Shown: piece by piece, positions 23,759 through 32,933 of the stretch
Position numbering within the stretch: position 1 is the first letter of the stretch
Layout of the letters: each line of letters opens with the position of its first letter
From: Thermoplasmatales archaeon
GTDB taxonomy: Archaea > Thermoplasmatota > Thermoplasmata > Thermoplasmatales > GCA-001856825
Length of the DNA: 42,526 nucleotides
NCBI GenBank assembly: GCA_026127935.1
Contig: JAJSLL010000002.1
Location: 94,645-137,170 of the forward strand
Reading direction: 5' to 3'
The notes under the pieces: generated by a model
Seen by the model: the letters and a program-made list of their open reading frames with translations, nothing else
Databases searched by the model: none
What the model was told of the DNA's origin: nothing
Program-made: the position numbers and the translations under genes

Positions 23759-25401
23759 ACGGACTCCTTTTCAACTTCCAGAAATTCGGATATCTCCTTC
23801 ACTACGTCTTCCTTTCCCTCCCCAGGAACGATTATCACTTTCTTCCCAGATATCGAGCTGATTGGAGCTGCGACAATGTAATCCCTGTTTTCATACTTCT
23901 GGAATCCAACAGCCAGCTCCAGATTAAGATGGGTGATGTAATTCTTCTTACCTCTTATGATCCATGCACCTCTCGCAAGATATTCCCCCGATTCCGGCGT
24001 CTTGCTTACCTGACTTTTAGTCACATAAAAAACGGAACCGTTTCCGAATTTGGAATTCCAGGCCTTTGACATGCACCAGGCAAATGAGGCGGCCTCCTCT
24101 ATGCCCTTTTCACTCGGTTCCTTCGAGACTTTCATGACAACTGACGGGGCACCATGAATGTCCGCGTGAAAATACAGGTCCTTCTCCCCCAGATATTTCT
24201 TCACGACTGAATCATTTGATTCTGCATCCTTTCCAGCTATTACGAAATTCCCATCTCCAGATATGAACCACCTGTAATTGGTGAAGACCCTCTTGACCTT
24301 CTTCAGCTCGGCCCTCTTTTGCACTTTTTCCGGCTCGAGTTTCACTCTAGACAATTTGTCCTTTATCCTCTTGCTCATCCCAAAATAATCATCTGCATTC
24401 TCTCCAGCAGTCCTGTTCATCTTCAGTTCTATATTCATTCCGTCTTGGAGAAATGAGATGGTCTCTCTGTCGTAATCGACCTGATACTTCTCTGAATCGA
24501 CCTTCTTTCCTTTCTTGAGCAGGTGATCCATTTCACTGAAATGATTCATTATGAATTCCCCCGTAGCTCTCAGTTTGTCCATTTCTGCAGTCATCTTTTC
24601 CACATTTCTCTTCATTGCCTCCAGCTTGCTATTCCCTTCTGATTCTCCGATTTCGTACATTTTCTTAAGGCCATCTTCTAACGTCAATACCTCGGGCTCT
24701 TCGGTTCTGCACTTGCTCTTCCATACGTAGAACTCATCTTCATAAGTGTACAACTTTCCCTCTTCCGCGCTTGTGAATATCTTGTACACAATCTCCTTAA
24801 CTTTTTCAATGTTTTCCATCACGTCTGAATTACTTTTGAACGAGTGTTCAAGGGAACAGTCTATTTCCTCCGCATATTTGGAGAGACCCAGTCTCACTGC
24901 AAGTGTTCTGATCGGGTCACTCGTTGAAGTGTCGATTGCGCCCTTGAAGTCAAACTGAGGAGAACTCAGATCTATGTATTGAGGAGACTCGTATCTATCC
25001 CCTACCCTCAAGATCTTCCCACCTCTCTTACCTGGTTTCTTTGAGTATGCAATCAACCCGTCCTGCAGTATGTAAACATTCCCCCCACCCATAAGTTCAA
25101 TCACGAGGGACTGTGGCCCATCCACCATAAGGACTCTATCGGTTCCTAGCTGCCTCACTTTGGCGATAGGCGCGTTTTCCATTGGAATCAGATTCTTCTT
25201 TCCATCAATTTCATTTTCCTGTGAGAGAAATAGATACTTGTTGTCAACGAAATGCAGATAGATAGAATCAATACCCGATTTCCTGAACTTGAATGAAACC
25301 CCCACATCGCTCTGGTAATTCTTTTCAATGAATCCTCCTTCGTACCTCTTCAAAAAATTTGCAAGAGACATTATCTCTGCGAATGAGATTGTACCTTTCA
25401 T
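23704..25401 (-). CDS. rqcH: Archaeal Rqc2/NFACT ribosome quality control factor
   Basis: 565 residues, somewhat shorter than many NFACT proteins. The NFACT-N domain spans about 1-150 with the conserved D-R pair at residues 88-89 (LGTDRVLM) needed for recruiting tailing tRNA in Rqc2/RqcH. It is followed by a helix-hairpin-helix region, a coiled coil around 240-300, and the NFACT-R domain (YRWFISGDGNFVIAGKDAES at 376-395, then DLYFHADIHGAPS). It binds obstructed 60S/50S subunits and directs alanine-type tails onto stalled peptides. The ATG immediately follows the stop of the MBL-fold gene (TAAATG), so the two are one operon. The C-terminal end overlaps the convergent MFS gene. Confidence 0.9.
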   Translation of the reverse strand: MKGTISFAEIMSLANFLKRYEGGFIEKNYQSDVGVSFKFRKSGIDSIYLHFVDNKYLFLSQENEIDGKKNLIPMENAPIAKVRQLGTDRVLMVDGPQSLVIELMGGGNVYILQDGLIAYSKKPGKRGGKILRVGDRYESPQYIDLSSPQFDFKGAIDTSTSDPIRTLAVRLGLSKYAEEIDCSLEHSFKSNSDVMENIEKVKEIVYKIFTSAEEGKLYTYEDEFYVWKSKCRTEEPEVLTLEDGLKKMYEIGESEGNSKLEAMKRNVEKMTAEMDKLRATGEFIMNHFSEMDHLLKKGKKVDSEKYQVDYDRETISFLQDGMNIELKMNRTAGENADDYFGMSKRIKDKLSRVKLEPEKVQKRAELKKVKRVFTNYRWFISGDGNFVIAGKDAESNDSVVKKYLGEKDLYFHADIHGAPSVVMKVSKEPSEKGIEEAASFAWCMSKAWNSKFGNGSVFYVTKSQVSKTPESGEYLARGAWIIRGKKNYITHLNLELAVGFQKYENRDYIVAAPISSISGKKVIIVPGEGKEDVVKEISEFLEVEKESVYPALPPGTWAVRERVSS

Positions 25402-26196
25402 TTAGATCCGGATCTCCCTCAAGTCATTATATGGAACGAGGGCATGTAACCTTTCAGTCTTTAGACCGCTCTCCCTCATAGCTGCATGAACTGCCTGTAT
25501 TGCCAGCTGAGGAGTGTTGTTCACCTTCGAAAGATGTGCAAGAAGTATCGGAGCCTCTTCGTTTACTGCTCTTCTAAGAATTCTTGCAGTCTGCAAATTC
25601 GACAGATGGCCACGAGCACCCTTTATTCTTCTCTTCAACAATTCGGGATATGGCCCCCTTTCCAGCATGGTAGGGTCGTGATTAGCTTCTATCAAGATTG
25701 CGTTGCACTCGGCGACCCTCTTTTCCAGAAGCGGATTCGACTCGCCGAGGTCTGTGATTACAGAGACTTTCTTATTTCCGTTGTGAATGAAGTACGACAC
25801 GGGATGCCTTGCGTCATGCGAGACTCTGACTGCTTCAATAGTCAGATCACCGATCTCTATCTCTTCCCCTTCTTTGATGAAATTGTCCAACTCAACTCCC
25901 ATTTCCTGGTACGTTCCATACCCTCCTCTTTGCTCGACGTAAATGTCTGAAGTCTCGTATGTCCCATAGACTGGAATCTGAAATGACCGCCTGAAGGAGT
26001 GCACTCCCGATGCGTGATCAGAATGTCCATGGGTTATGAAAACACCCGCAATCATCTTTGGATTTACTCCCTTGGACGCAAGGGCTGCTTGGGTCTTCCT
26101 GACCGAGATCCCCATGTCAACTATTACGCAGGTGTAGTCGCTACACACCAAAGTGGCGTTTCCAGAGCTACCGCTTGCCATCGAAGTGATCATCAT
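25402..26196 (-). CDS. Metallo-beta-lactamase-fold hydrolase (YycJ/WalJ-like)
   Basis: 264 residues. The N-terminus ITSMASGSSGNATLV is typical of the YycJ branch, the metal motif is THGHSDH, and further ligands are likely in SHDARHP, ITDLGE, EANHD and ARGHLSN. Members are nucleases or phosphoesterases linked to DNA or RNA processing; the exact substrate is unknown. It sits immediately upstream of aRqc2 without a gap, so a role in RNA or ribosome quality control is suggested by context only. Confidence 0.88.
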   Translation of the reverse strand: MMITSMASGSSGNATLVCSDYTCVIVDMGISVRKTQAALASKGVNPKMIAGVFITHGHSDHASGVHSFRRSFQIPVYGTYETSDIYVEQRGGYGTYQEMGVELDNFIKEGEEIEIGDLTIEAVRVSHDARHPVSYFIHNGNKKVSVITDLGESNPLLEKRVAECNAILIEANHDPTMLERGPYPELLKRRIKGARGHLSNLQTARILRRAVNEEAPILLAHLSKVNNTPQLAIQAVHAAMRESGLKTERLHALVPYNDLREIRI

Positions 26197-26624
26197 GTCA
26201 AATTTCTGAAAACAGAATACTAACTCGTTTATATCAGTTGTTCAGTTGACCTATCTCGCGAAGTTCAGTGACGAATTTAGCAGCCATTGAAGAAGTATTA
26301 AATCAAAACCTGACAAGTGATTTACATCAAAAAATCATAAAAAGTCTAGTCTGACCTGAATGCTTCAATTAGGAATTCGGAGACCTTCTCGAAGAGATGG
26401 GTCTCTTTCTTACCTTTACTAATTCCTCCATTGATTTTCTTCTTCTCGCTACTTCCGGAGAAGGTATTTGTCTTTGAAGTTGTCATTAATACATCATTGG
26501 AAGAGGAGATAAGGTTTTTTTCGTAATTAAACTTAATTAGCACGGCGAAAATCGGCCATTTTTCTAGCTTTCAAAAATTTCGCATTTGGAAAGTGTTTTC
26601 AATCGAACTGCGATATGATATGAA
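26197..26624. other. Intergenic interval 26197-26624
   Basis: A 428-nt gap between divergently read genes. It contains one plausible small minus-strand ORF (listed separately). The remainder is A/T-rich with a TATA-like GATATAAACG (minus, near 26233) for the MBL-fold gene and nothing else I can support. Confidence 0.5.
26346..26486 (-). CDS. Small basic hypothetical protein
   Basis: 46 residues from the ATG at 26486; a GTG at 26543 would extend it to 65. It is Ser/Thr- and Lys-rich (SSEKKKINGG, SKGKKETH) and ends with an amphipathic helix FEKVSEFLIEAFRSD. An A/T-rich CCTTATCTC lies about 24 nt upstream of the ATG, which would suit a leaderless message. No family recognised, and it may be a chance ORF. 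Confidence 0.35.
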   Translation of the reverse strand: MTTSKTNTFSGSSEKKKINGGISKGKKETHLFEKVSEFLIEAFRSD

Positions 26625-28115
26625 GTGAAAACCTCTTCATCATCCCTAACCATGCTGTCAAGAGAAGAGAGAAGAAACAGAACTGTCTCAGTCGCCGTAG
26701 TAATGACTGGTGTCACAATGAGTGCGATAGATACGACTGCAGTGATTCTTGGCATCCCGGTGATGAAGACCGACCTGCACTCAGATCTCTTATCAATGGT
26801 GTGGGTGATAATGGCCTACCTTCTGATTACCACAATCGCCACGACCCAAGTGGGAAGGCTTGGCGATATGTTCGGAAGAGTGAGGATGTACAACCTGGGA
26901 TTTGCCATTTTCACCATATTTTCCCTCTTCTGTGGTTTCTCCGGAAATGGTGCAGAACTCATTGCATTTCGCATATTTCAGGGCCTGGGTGGCGCATTCA
27001 TTTTCGCTAACGGCGGAGCAATACTGGCAGACACTTTCCCTCCGAACGAGAGAGGGAAGGCTTTCGGGTACAATGGCATAGGATGGTCCCTAGGAGCAAT
27101 TCTTGGCATTCTCGTTGGTGGTGCATTCGTTACTTTCTTGAGCTGGAGGTATATTTTCTTCATAAACGTCCCGATAGGCACAGGCGCAACTTTGGTTGGA
27201 TACTTTATGCTCAAGGAAAAATCACCAAGACTGAAGGAAAGTCTGGACTATGGAGGACTTCTGCTTCTTGGTGCAGGACTCTTCTTAATTCTTTACGGGG
27301 TATCTAACATCACCGGTTCGGGTTGGTACTATACTTCAGGACTTGAGATGCTTATGGGAGCCATGTTGATCGTGTCCTTTATCTTCCTTGAGATGCGAAT
27401 CAAACACCCACTTCTGGATCTCTCGATCTTCAGGAGCAGAATATTGACAGCATCAATTTTCGCTGCATTCTTCCAGTCGCTCGCAACCTTTGCCGTCCTG
27501 TTTCTTATTATAATGTACCTTCAGGGTCCTAGAGGATTATCTCCGTGGAATTCATCAATCTTACTGATTCCAGGCTACATCCTCGGAGGAGTGGTAGCAC
27601 CACTTTCTGGAAGACTTTCAGACCGGGTTGGCGCCAGAGTCGTAGCTACCATTGGTCTCTCAGTGCAGATAGTTGGAATTCTGATCTACCTGACTTTTGC
27701 AATCTCCACTTCAGTATACGTCGTAATTCTTGGGGCCGTTGTCTATGGTTCAGGCAACAGCGCTTTCTTTGCTCCGAACAACAGTGCTGTGATGTCAAGT
27801 GCTCCACCAAAAGCGTATGGCGTATCCAACGGCCTGCTGAGAACAATGGCCAATGTAGGGATGCTCAGCAGTTTCGCCGTAGCTTTACTTATGTCATCTC
27901 TATCTATTCCTAGGGCTTACGCGTTCCAGATATTTCTCGGGGTTGGAAAAATCAATGGTCAGTTGTCACTTGAATATATCAGAGGTATGCATGCTGCACT
28001 CCTTGCTTCCATAGTCATGCTTCTCATTGCGATAGTACTGTCAGTACTTAGAGGCAGGGAAACGAGAAACGCTCCACCAGTTGTTAGAAACAATCTAGAA
28101 AGCAAGGGCAACTGA
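26625..28115 (+). CDS. MFS transporter of the 14-helix DHA2 (EmrB/QacA-like) type
   Basis: 496 residues with about fourteen transmembrane segments. Motif A is GRLGDMFGRVRMY, motif D1-like residues are IDTTAVILGIPVM in helix 1, and motif C-like glycines are in NGIGWSLGAILGILVGG of helix 5, which marks drug/H+ antiporters. FRIFQGLGGAFIFANGGAILAD is also characteristic. The listed start is GTG at 26625; an ATG at 26652 (ten residues in) is an alternative. Probably exports amphipathic compounds using the proton gradient, but the substrate is unknown. Confidence 0.87.
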   Translation: MKTSSSSLTMLSREERRNRTVSVAVVMTGVTMSAIDTTAVILGIPVMKTDLHSDLLSMVWVIMAYLLITTIATTQVGRLGDMFGRVRMYNLGFAIFTIFSLFCGFSGNGAELIAFRIFQGLGGAFIFANGGAILADTFPPNERGKAFGYNGIGWSLGAILGILVGGAFVTFLSWRYIFFINVPIGTGATLVGYFMLKEKSPRLKESLDYGGLLLLGAGLFLILYGVSNITGSGWYYTSGLEMLMGAMLIVSFIFLEMRIKHPLLDLSIFRSRILTASIFAAFFQSLATFAVLFLIIMYLQGPRGLSPWNSSILLIPGYILGGVVAPLSGRLSDRVGARVVATIGLSVQIVGILIYLTFAISTSVYVVILGAVVYGSGNSAFFAPNNSAVMSSAPPKAYGVSNGLLRTMANVGMLSSFAVALLMSSLSIPRAYAFQIFLGVGKINGQLSLEYIRGMHAALLASIVMLLIAIVLSVLRGRETRNAPPVVRNNLESKGN

Positions 28116-28502
28116 TTTTTTTGAGAAGATCATTCTCTAATAAAAAAGCTCAAACTTTTAATTCATTTCAACTATCGTACCAATGTCTTTAATTTTCAAA
28201 ATAGATTTTAACTGTACAATGACAAGCAAGGCCGTAATGGCCACAAGGTTCATTGTTACTATTAATTTCTGTGTTGGTCTTCTACGATAAGTCCTCTGAT
28301 TTTTCCCTCCCAAGCCTGATGATGTCCCTTTTGCCCGAAGTCAATGTACGACCGTAGACTACTTTGCAAACAGTTACGTCAATGACGGAGGGAATTTTTT
28401 CGATTAATAGAAAATAATGAGATAACTAATGGGAGGTTACAACCTGAGTTATTTTTACAGTAGAGGCTCCCTTATATGCTTGAGATACTGAATTCTACTA
28501 AA
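28116..28502. other. Intergenic interval 28116-28502
   Basis: A 387-nt gap between convergent genes. It starts with a T-tract (GATTTTTTTGAG, terminator-like for the MFS gene). It contains one possible short membrane ORF on the minus strand (listed separately) and no other supported feature. Confidence 0.5.
28158..28313 (-). CDS. Possible small single-pass membrane protein
   Basis: 51 residues starting at TTG on the minus strand. A very basic N-terminus (KNQRTYRRRPTQK) is followed by one hydrophobic helix (LIVTMNLVAITALLVIV) and a short tail, like a positive-inside single-span protein. There is no convincing TATA box or Shine-Dalgarno sequence, and no family is recognised. It could be a gene fragment or chance. 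Confidence 0.25.
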   Translation of the reverse strand: MGGKNQRTYRRRPTQKLIVTMNLVAITALLVIVQLKSILKIKDIGTIVEMN

Positions 28503-30014
28503 CTACCTTTCTCTAGACCTCCTGAGTCTTATGATGATAAAAATTACAATTCCGATGAAAATCGAAACTAATGCAGCTTCGTAGAATGTTGTGTTGGGTG
28601 GAAACGAAGTAGTCTGATTCCTTGAGACATATAAAGAGTGAGTCACCTGTGATAAATTGAAGTTGGAAGATCCCTGCAATGTGTAATTAAGAGCGGACAC
28701 ATTATACTGAAAATCCATCGGGAAGAGATTTCCGATGTCATGAAATTGTACCACAAATGATTGATTGAAATCAATGTTCTGCATCACAAACTTCTGAAAC
28801 GACGCGTTAAACACGAGGGGATTGCGTATCTTGCTTCCATCCGGGTTAGTCAAGTTGAAGTTGAACATATCCAAAGGTAAGTTCGAGAAAGACACCAAAC
28901 GATTTAGGGGCAACATTTTCCAGTTGTAGTCGATGAAGCCCAATATGGATGTGTGGGACATGATTGTGTGAGAGACGTAGTCTTCTTTCGCATACGGAGA
29001 TATGACCATGAATGGAACCCTGAAACCAAGCTGAGATCCACCTACTGATGGTGGAGATACTTGGTCGTAGTACCCGCCTCCCTCATCATAAGTTACAAAG
29101 ATTGCGCTGCTTTTCCAGAGACTGCTCTCCATGAGCATCTCAATTATTGTAAACATCCAAATTTCTCCTACCAAGACGTTGTCAGGTGGATGTTGACTGT
29201 AACCTGATTCTCCACCAGAAATGGAAGAAACCCAGGTCACGTTAGGAAGGGTGCCACTTCTGATTTCATTTTCAAGGTCTGTCCACGTACCAATGTTAGA
29301 ATTCCTGCTATTTATCCCCGATATGAAATTAAGTGGATAGATGCCATTCGAGGGATTCTTGAAGTAGTAGCCCCAGCTCACGCCATATGTGTTGAGCTCC
29401 GAGAATATCGTTTTGTCATAAGGGATACTTGGCGGCGGAGAAAATTGATCCCGTTTCACAGGGGAATACCCAGCAAGACTGATCAAGCGGTTCGGAAGTG
29501 TCTCGCTCAGTGTCGAGCTGAAGTACATGTCACCGATTGCATAATTCTGAGCTAAAGCCCACTGTAGCCCCATCTGATCGGCAGTAAAATAGTAAAGCGA
29601 ACTCGGACCGGAACCGTTCAGGAACCCGTTCATCTGGCCATTGTTCCAGTCCTGATGATAATTGCTATAACCCTCGTAGGGGTCTGTTGTTGAGAAGTTG
29701 TCTGGTGAAACGGCCGTCAGATTCTGTGATACCGGGTGCGTTATAAGGTTGTATGGGATCGTAATACCACCAGCAATTTCTTCAGAAGAAGTCCTACCGT
29801 ACTGTCCAAAAAAATTGTCGAAACTGTGATTTTCCATAATCAGAATTATTATGTGTTTTATTGGCGTATTAGTAGAGACGGATGTTCCGCTGGCTGAGAG
29901 ACTAACTTCACCGAGCAAGATGGAAACCACGACAAGGGCAAACAGCTTGAGTAATGCACTCCTCTTTTTGCCCACGAACCTTCTCAATATCAGCCAGATC
30001 AATTCTGGTTGCAT
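28503..30014 (-). CDS. Membrane-anchored phosphoesterase (phospholipase C / acid phosphatase family)
   Basis: 503 residues. An N-terminal signal-anchor (about residues 19-40) is followed by the phosphoesterase family (PF04185) core, opening with HIIILIMENHSFDNFFG at 54-70, where Glu61, Asn62 and His63 contribute to the metal site. Later family blocks are VTYDEGGGYYDQVSPP and GFRVPFMVISPYA. A C-terminal hydrophobic segment (about 474-495) followed by RLRRSRER anchors it facing outward. Members hydrolyse phospholipids or phosphomonoesters outside the cell, often at acid pH. Many NxS/T sequons are consistent with a surface glycoprotein. It is followed upstream by a membrane protein gene on the same strand, 18 nt away. 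Confidence 0.87.
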   Translation of the reverse strand: MQPELIWLILRRFVGKKRSALLKLFALVVVSILLGEVSLSASGTSVSTNTPIKHIIILIMENHSFDNFFGQYGRTSSEEIAGGITIPYNLITHPVSQNLTAVSPDNFSTTDPYEGYSNYHQDWNNGQMNGFLNGSGPSSLYYFTADQMGLQWALAQNYAIGDMYFSSTLSETLPNRLISLAGYSPVKRDQFSPPPSIPYDKTIFSELNTYGVSWGYYFKNPSNGIYPLNFISGINSRNSNIGTWTDLENEIRSGTLPNVTWVSSISGGESGYSQHPPDNVLVGEIWMFTIIEMLMESSLWKSSAIFVTYDEGGGYYDQVSPPSVGGSQLGFRVPFMVISPYAKEDYVSHTIMSHTSILGFIDYNWKMLPLNRLVSFSNLPLDMFNFNLTNPDGSKIRNPLVFNASFQKFVMQNIDFNQSFVVQFHDIGNLFPMDFQYNVSALNYTLQGSSNFNLSQVTHSLYVSRNQTTSFPPNTTFYEAALVSIFIGIVIFIIIRLRRSRER

Positions 30015-30032
30015 TTCGTCAGAAAATTGGGT

Positions 30033-30503
30033 TCAGATCGTCTGTTCTTCTTTCTTGTTCCCTCTCAATGAAATTGCACCGATTACCGCAGTGAGTACGA
30101 ACAGAATGAGCAACAGATCGTACATTCCCGGAATGTAAGAGAGAGACCCGGGATACTTGGTCACTCCGAACAGGTAAGTTGCGAACTGAGAAACACTGGT
30201 AAATCCCACCTGGGAATAGGTCGCTAAATCACCGACTAGGAATAGAGCAATGAATGCGGACCCTATCGTACCGGCAAGACCCAAACTCCTTTTCTTTGAG
30301 GTTAAGAGTATAGCACCTGCGATAAGTGCTACAATCGCAATAACAAGCATTCCGTACCAGTGAATGAAGTAACGTGCGTGAATTCCGAAATCGGTTTGGA
30401 GATTCTTATCGGTCAAAAGGATGATTACTGCCACAACGAATGCTACTATGAACAGAGCCCCTTCTGCTCTGAAATTACTGGAGCCCTTTTCGGTTTCTGA
30501 CAT
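30033..30503 (-). CDS. Hypothetical four-helix membrane protein
   Basis: 156 residues with about four hydrophobic segments (ALFIVAFVVAVIILL, GMLVIAIVALIAGAILL, GLAGTIGSAFIALFLVGDL, LLLILFVLTAVIGAISL) and short charged ends. A loop after helix 3 (SQVGFTSVSQFATYLFGVTKYPG) is aromatic. No family recognised. Located 18 nt upstream of the phosphoesterase gene on the same strand, so probably co-transcribed. Confidence 0.65.
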   Translation of the reverse strand: MSETEKGSSNFRAEGALFIVAFVVAVIILLTDKNLQTDFGIHARYFIHWYGMLVIAIVALIAGAILLTSKKRSLGLAGTIGSAFIALFLVGDLATYSQVGFTSVSQFATYLFGVTKYPGSLSYIPGMYDLLLILFVLTAVIGAISLRGNKKEEQTI

Positions 30504-30688
30504 GCCTTCTCATTCAAATATTCCTATTTATAGGTTTCCTAAAATTCTTAGGCCGAGTTAAATAAATTTCAGGTTACACTCGATGAATTCGATATCGAGC
30601 TACACCTGATCTTCTTTTAGGAGAATCTTGAATCCACCTTATGCATTTAAGTAACTTTAAATTATGAATTCCGGTCGTGAATTGAAAT

Positions 30689-31834
30689 ATGACAAAGGAG
30701 AGCCTCAAACTGGTCAGTAATAGAGACGAGATAGAGCTTGCTTACGTTGAGGTAGGAGATAAAATATATTTAGCATCAAGCGGCAACGATGCGAGATGGC
30801 CATCTAAGATACTGAGAAACGGAAGAGCCGTGATAAGGTTGGAAGGGATGTTGCTCTCTAGAAAGACAGCTCTGGTTTCCGAGCAGGAAATCAAAGATAG
30901 GGTAATGGAATTACTCTCCGAAAAATATGGGAGGGAGAAAACAGACAAATGGTTCTCGGCCTCTTCTAGAGTAATTGAGCTTGATGGTTCACCATCAGTT
31001 GATCAGAGTGGGGATGTATATTCCAAATGGTTGGAGTCAGAATTTGATTCAATTGCAAGCAATTACGACGAGCACATTTTTGGAAATGAAGTAAACTATC
31101 TGCTTAGGGAGAGGTCTCTTGCCCTGATGGAGAGAGTCTTTGACAAACCTTCCAATCTGTTGGAAATTGGAAGCGGGACAGGAACGGAGACGATAGAGCT
31201 TCTAAAGAAAGGTCATCGTGTTCTTGCAGTGGATGTCTCATCTAAGATGCTCGAGATAGTCTCAAAGAAAGCTAGAGATCTAGATCTGAAATCAAATCTA
31301 TCAACACTCAAGTTGAACGGTGAAGAGATAGAGAGGCTGATCCCTTTATATGGAAAGAACTCGTTTGATGGAATCTACTCCACCTACGGGGCTATTAATT
31401 GTATAAGAGGTATTAATACAATCCCGCCCAAGCTTCACTCCCTTCTGAAAGACGACGGAAGACTTGTTATGGGGATATACAATAAGTATTGCGCTCAGGA
31501 AATTGGAGGTTATCTTGCCAAGTTCAAGCCAAGACTTGCCTTTAACAGACTAAAAAGTGTATCACCTGAGGGAGAGTCAAGGTTTTGTATCGACATATAT
31601 TCTTATTCTGTACCTGAAATTCTAAGAATATTCGAACCGTACTTCAAGTCTATTTATAGGGAGGGTGTCCCCGTCATCATATTGCCATCAAATTTCGTGA
31701 AGTACGTCAGGATGTTCAACGGAAGACTAAACGAGTTGAAGAAGATAGATTCCTGGTTAGGTAAGAGATGGCCATTCTCTATGCTTGGAGATCACTTCCT
31801 TTTGGTAATGCAACCACAAACCTCAGCCAGCTGA
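30689..31834 (+). CDS. Fusion of an FMN/F420-binding split-barrel domain and a SAM methyltransferase
   Basis: 381 residues. Residues 1-105 resemble the small split-barrel domain of deazaflavin-dependent nitroreductase-like proteins: DKIYLASSGNDARWPSKILRNGRAVIRLEG, then RKTALVSEQEIKDRVMELLSEKYGREKTDKWF. After a short linker, residues about 115-375 are a class I methyltransferase: IASNYDEHIFG, motif I LLEIGSGTGTETIE at 157-170, acidic motif II VLAVDVSSKML, and a late block LLKDDGRLVMGIYNKYCAQE. The fusion could reduce and methylate the same substrate or use the barrel for binding. It is at the left edge of the glycan cluster and overlaps a convergent small gene by 12 nt. The first-domain assignment is by pattern only. 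Confidence 0.7.
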   Translation: MTKESLKLVSNRDEIELAYVEVGDKIYLASSGNDARWPSKILRNGRAVIRLEGMLLSRKTALVSEQEIKDRVMELLSEKYGREKTDKWFSASSRVIELDGSPSVDQSGDVYSKWLESEFDSIASNYDEHIFGNEVNYLLRERSLALMERVFDKPSNLLEIGSGTGTETIELLKKGHRVLAVDVSSKMLEIVSKKARDLDLKSNLSTLKLNGEEIERLIPLYGKNSFDGIYSTYGAINCIRGINTIPPKLHSLLKDDGRLVMGIYNKYCAQEIGGYLAKFKPRLAFNRLKSVSPEGESRFCIDIYSYSVPEILRIFEPYFKSIYREGVPVIILPSNFVKYVRMFNGRLNELKKIDSWLGKRWPFSMLGDHFLLVMQPQTSAS

Positions 31835-32047
31835 GCCTTCTTTTTCTCCTAACAAGGCATCATAAATAGCTGGAATTTCATAGTTGAGATTTTCTACAAC
31901 TTTGTCTCCAACTGGTCTTCTCTGGAAGAGAACACCCTTGCGAGAAGCTATGAAGAGATAAGAACACTTCTTTGTGTCTATTCCAAAGCAAACTCCACTG
32001 TTAGAAAAGAGGTACTTAATAGCAAATCTTTCAGAATATATCTTCAT
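31823..32047 (-). CDS. Small hypothetical protein after the glycosyltransferase
   Basis: 74 residues. Its ATG overlaps the glycosyltransferase stop (ATGA), which favours a real, translationally coupled gene. It has strand-rich sequence (CSYLFIASRKGVLFQRRPVG) followed by a short helix. No family recognised. The 3' end overlaps the convergent split-barrel/methyltransferase gene by 12 nt. Confidence 0.5.
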   Translation of the reverse strand: MKIYSERFAIKYLFSNSGVCFGIDTKKCSYLFIASRKGVLFQRRPVGDKVVENLNYEIPAIYDALLGEKEGSAG

Positions 32048-32820
32048 TGTCCACCTGAATTCTTCAAGGTAAGAAAACCTTCTGTTCTAAAGTTGCGCGA
32101 CCACTTCTCTGGTTGTAGAAATCCTCTGAGTAATTTCAGTTGAAATATCGGAAAATAAAAGAAATTCTTGACATTTCTAGAATTACTAAGTAACAAGAAG
32201 ATAACGATCATGGAGTAGACAACCTCCCTGGGATTTAACCCGGAAGTCATTCTAACCCACGATCCCTGCCATTCTGGCCAGTGTTCGTACTTGCGGCTCT
32301 CTGATGAATGAATGTTAGAATCTGGAACGTATCTCACCTTGAGTCCACTCTCTTTGTATAACTTCTGAATGAAGTAAGTCTCCCTCCCCAAGATATGCCC
32401 GGGGATCTTCACGCGCGATATCTCGGATCTCCTGAATAAAGTCATACCAAGGGGTATTCCGTAAGAGAACTTGTGTCCCATTGACATTCCGACTACCGCG
32501 CCAACCGTTGGATTTTTCAAATATTTCAATGCAATTTCCACAAAGTCTCCCCTTTTTACCGTAATGTCACTGTCAATAAACAAAATCTCTTCCGTGGTCG
32601 AACTATCTATCCCTATCGTCGTAGCCTTCCCTAATCCTTCTCCTTCAAAATAGATATCGCAACCGAACTCTCTAGCTATCTCAATTGTGCGGTCAATGCT
32701 GTGATGATCCACCAAAATGAGTCTGTTTACAGGGAGAAGTTCGACAACACTGCGTAAGCAGTCTCGCAGGGTAGATTCGGAATTGAAAGTTCGAATGATA
32801 ACATCTATCTTGCCTACCAT
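32044..32820 (-). CDS. Family 2 glycosyltransferase
   Basis: 258 residues, GT-A fold. The nucleotide-sugar start is VDVIIRTFNSESTLRDCL-like (residues 5-22), the first acidic loop is VDHHSIDRTIE, the metal DxD is FIDSDITV, and the acceptor region includes ILGRETYFIQKLY. A hydrophobic segment in the C-terminal third (YSMIVIFLLLS) suggests membrane association. It probably adds sugars to a lipid-linked glycan. It follows the zinc-ribbon methyltransferase gene by 113 nt on the same strand. Confidence 0.85.
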   Translation of the reverse strand: MVGKIDVIIRTFNSESTLRDCLRSVVELLPVNRLILVDHHSIDRTIEIAREFGCDIYFEGEGLGKATTIGIDSSTTEEILFIDSDITVKRGDFVEIALKYLKNPTVGAVVGMSMGHKFSYGIPLGMTLFRRSEISRVKIPGHILGRETYFIQKLYKESGLKVRYVPDSNIHSSESRKYEHWPEWQGSWVRMTSGLNPREVVYSMIVIFLLLSNSRNVKNFFYFPIFQLKLLRGFLQPEKWSRNFRTEGFLTLKNSGGQ

Positions 32821-32933
32821 CTTACATGCCTACCGCCCTTAATTCGTTTCTTTGAATCGTTTGACATGACCATTTTGATTAGGTGGCTGTTACAAATGTG
32901 AGTATTAACCCTTTCTATCGGTTCGTTCGTGAT

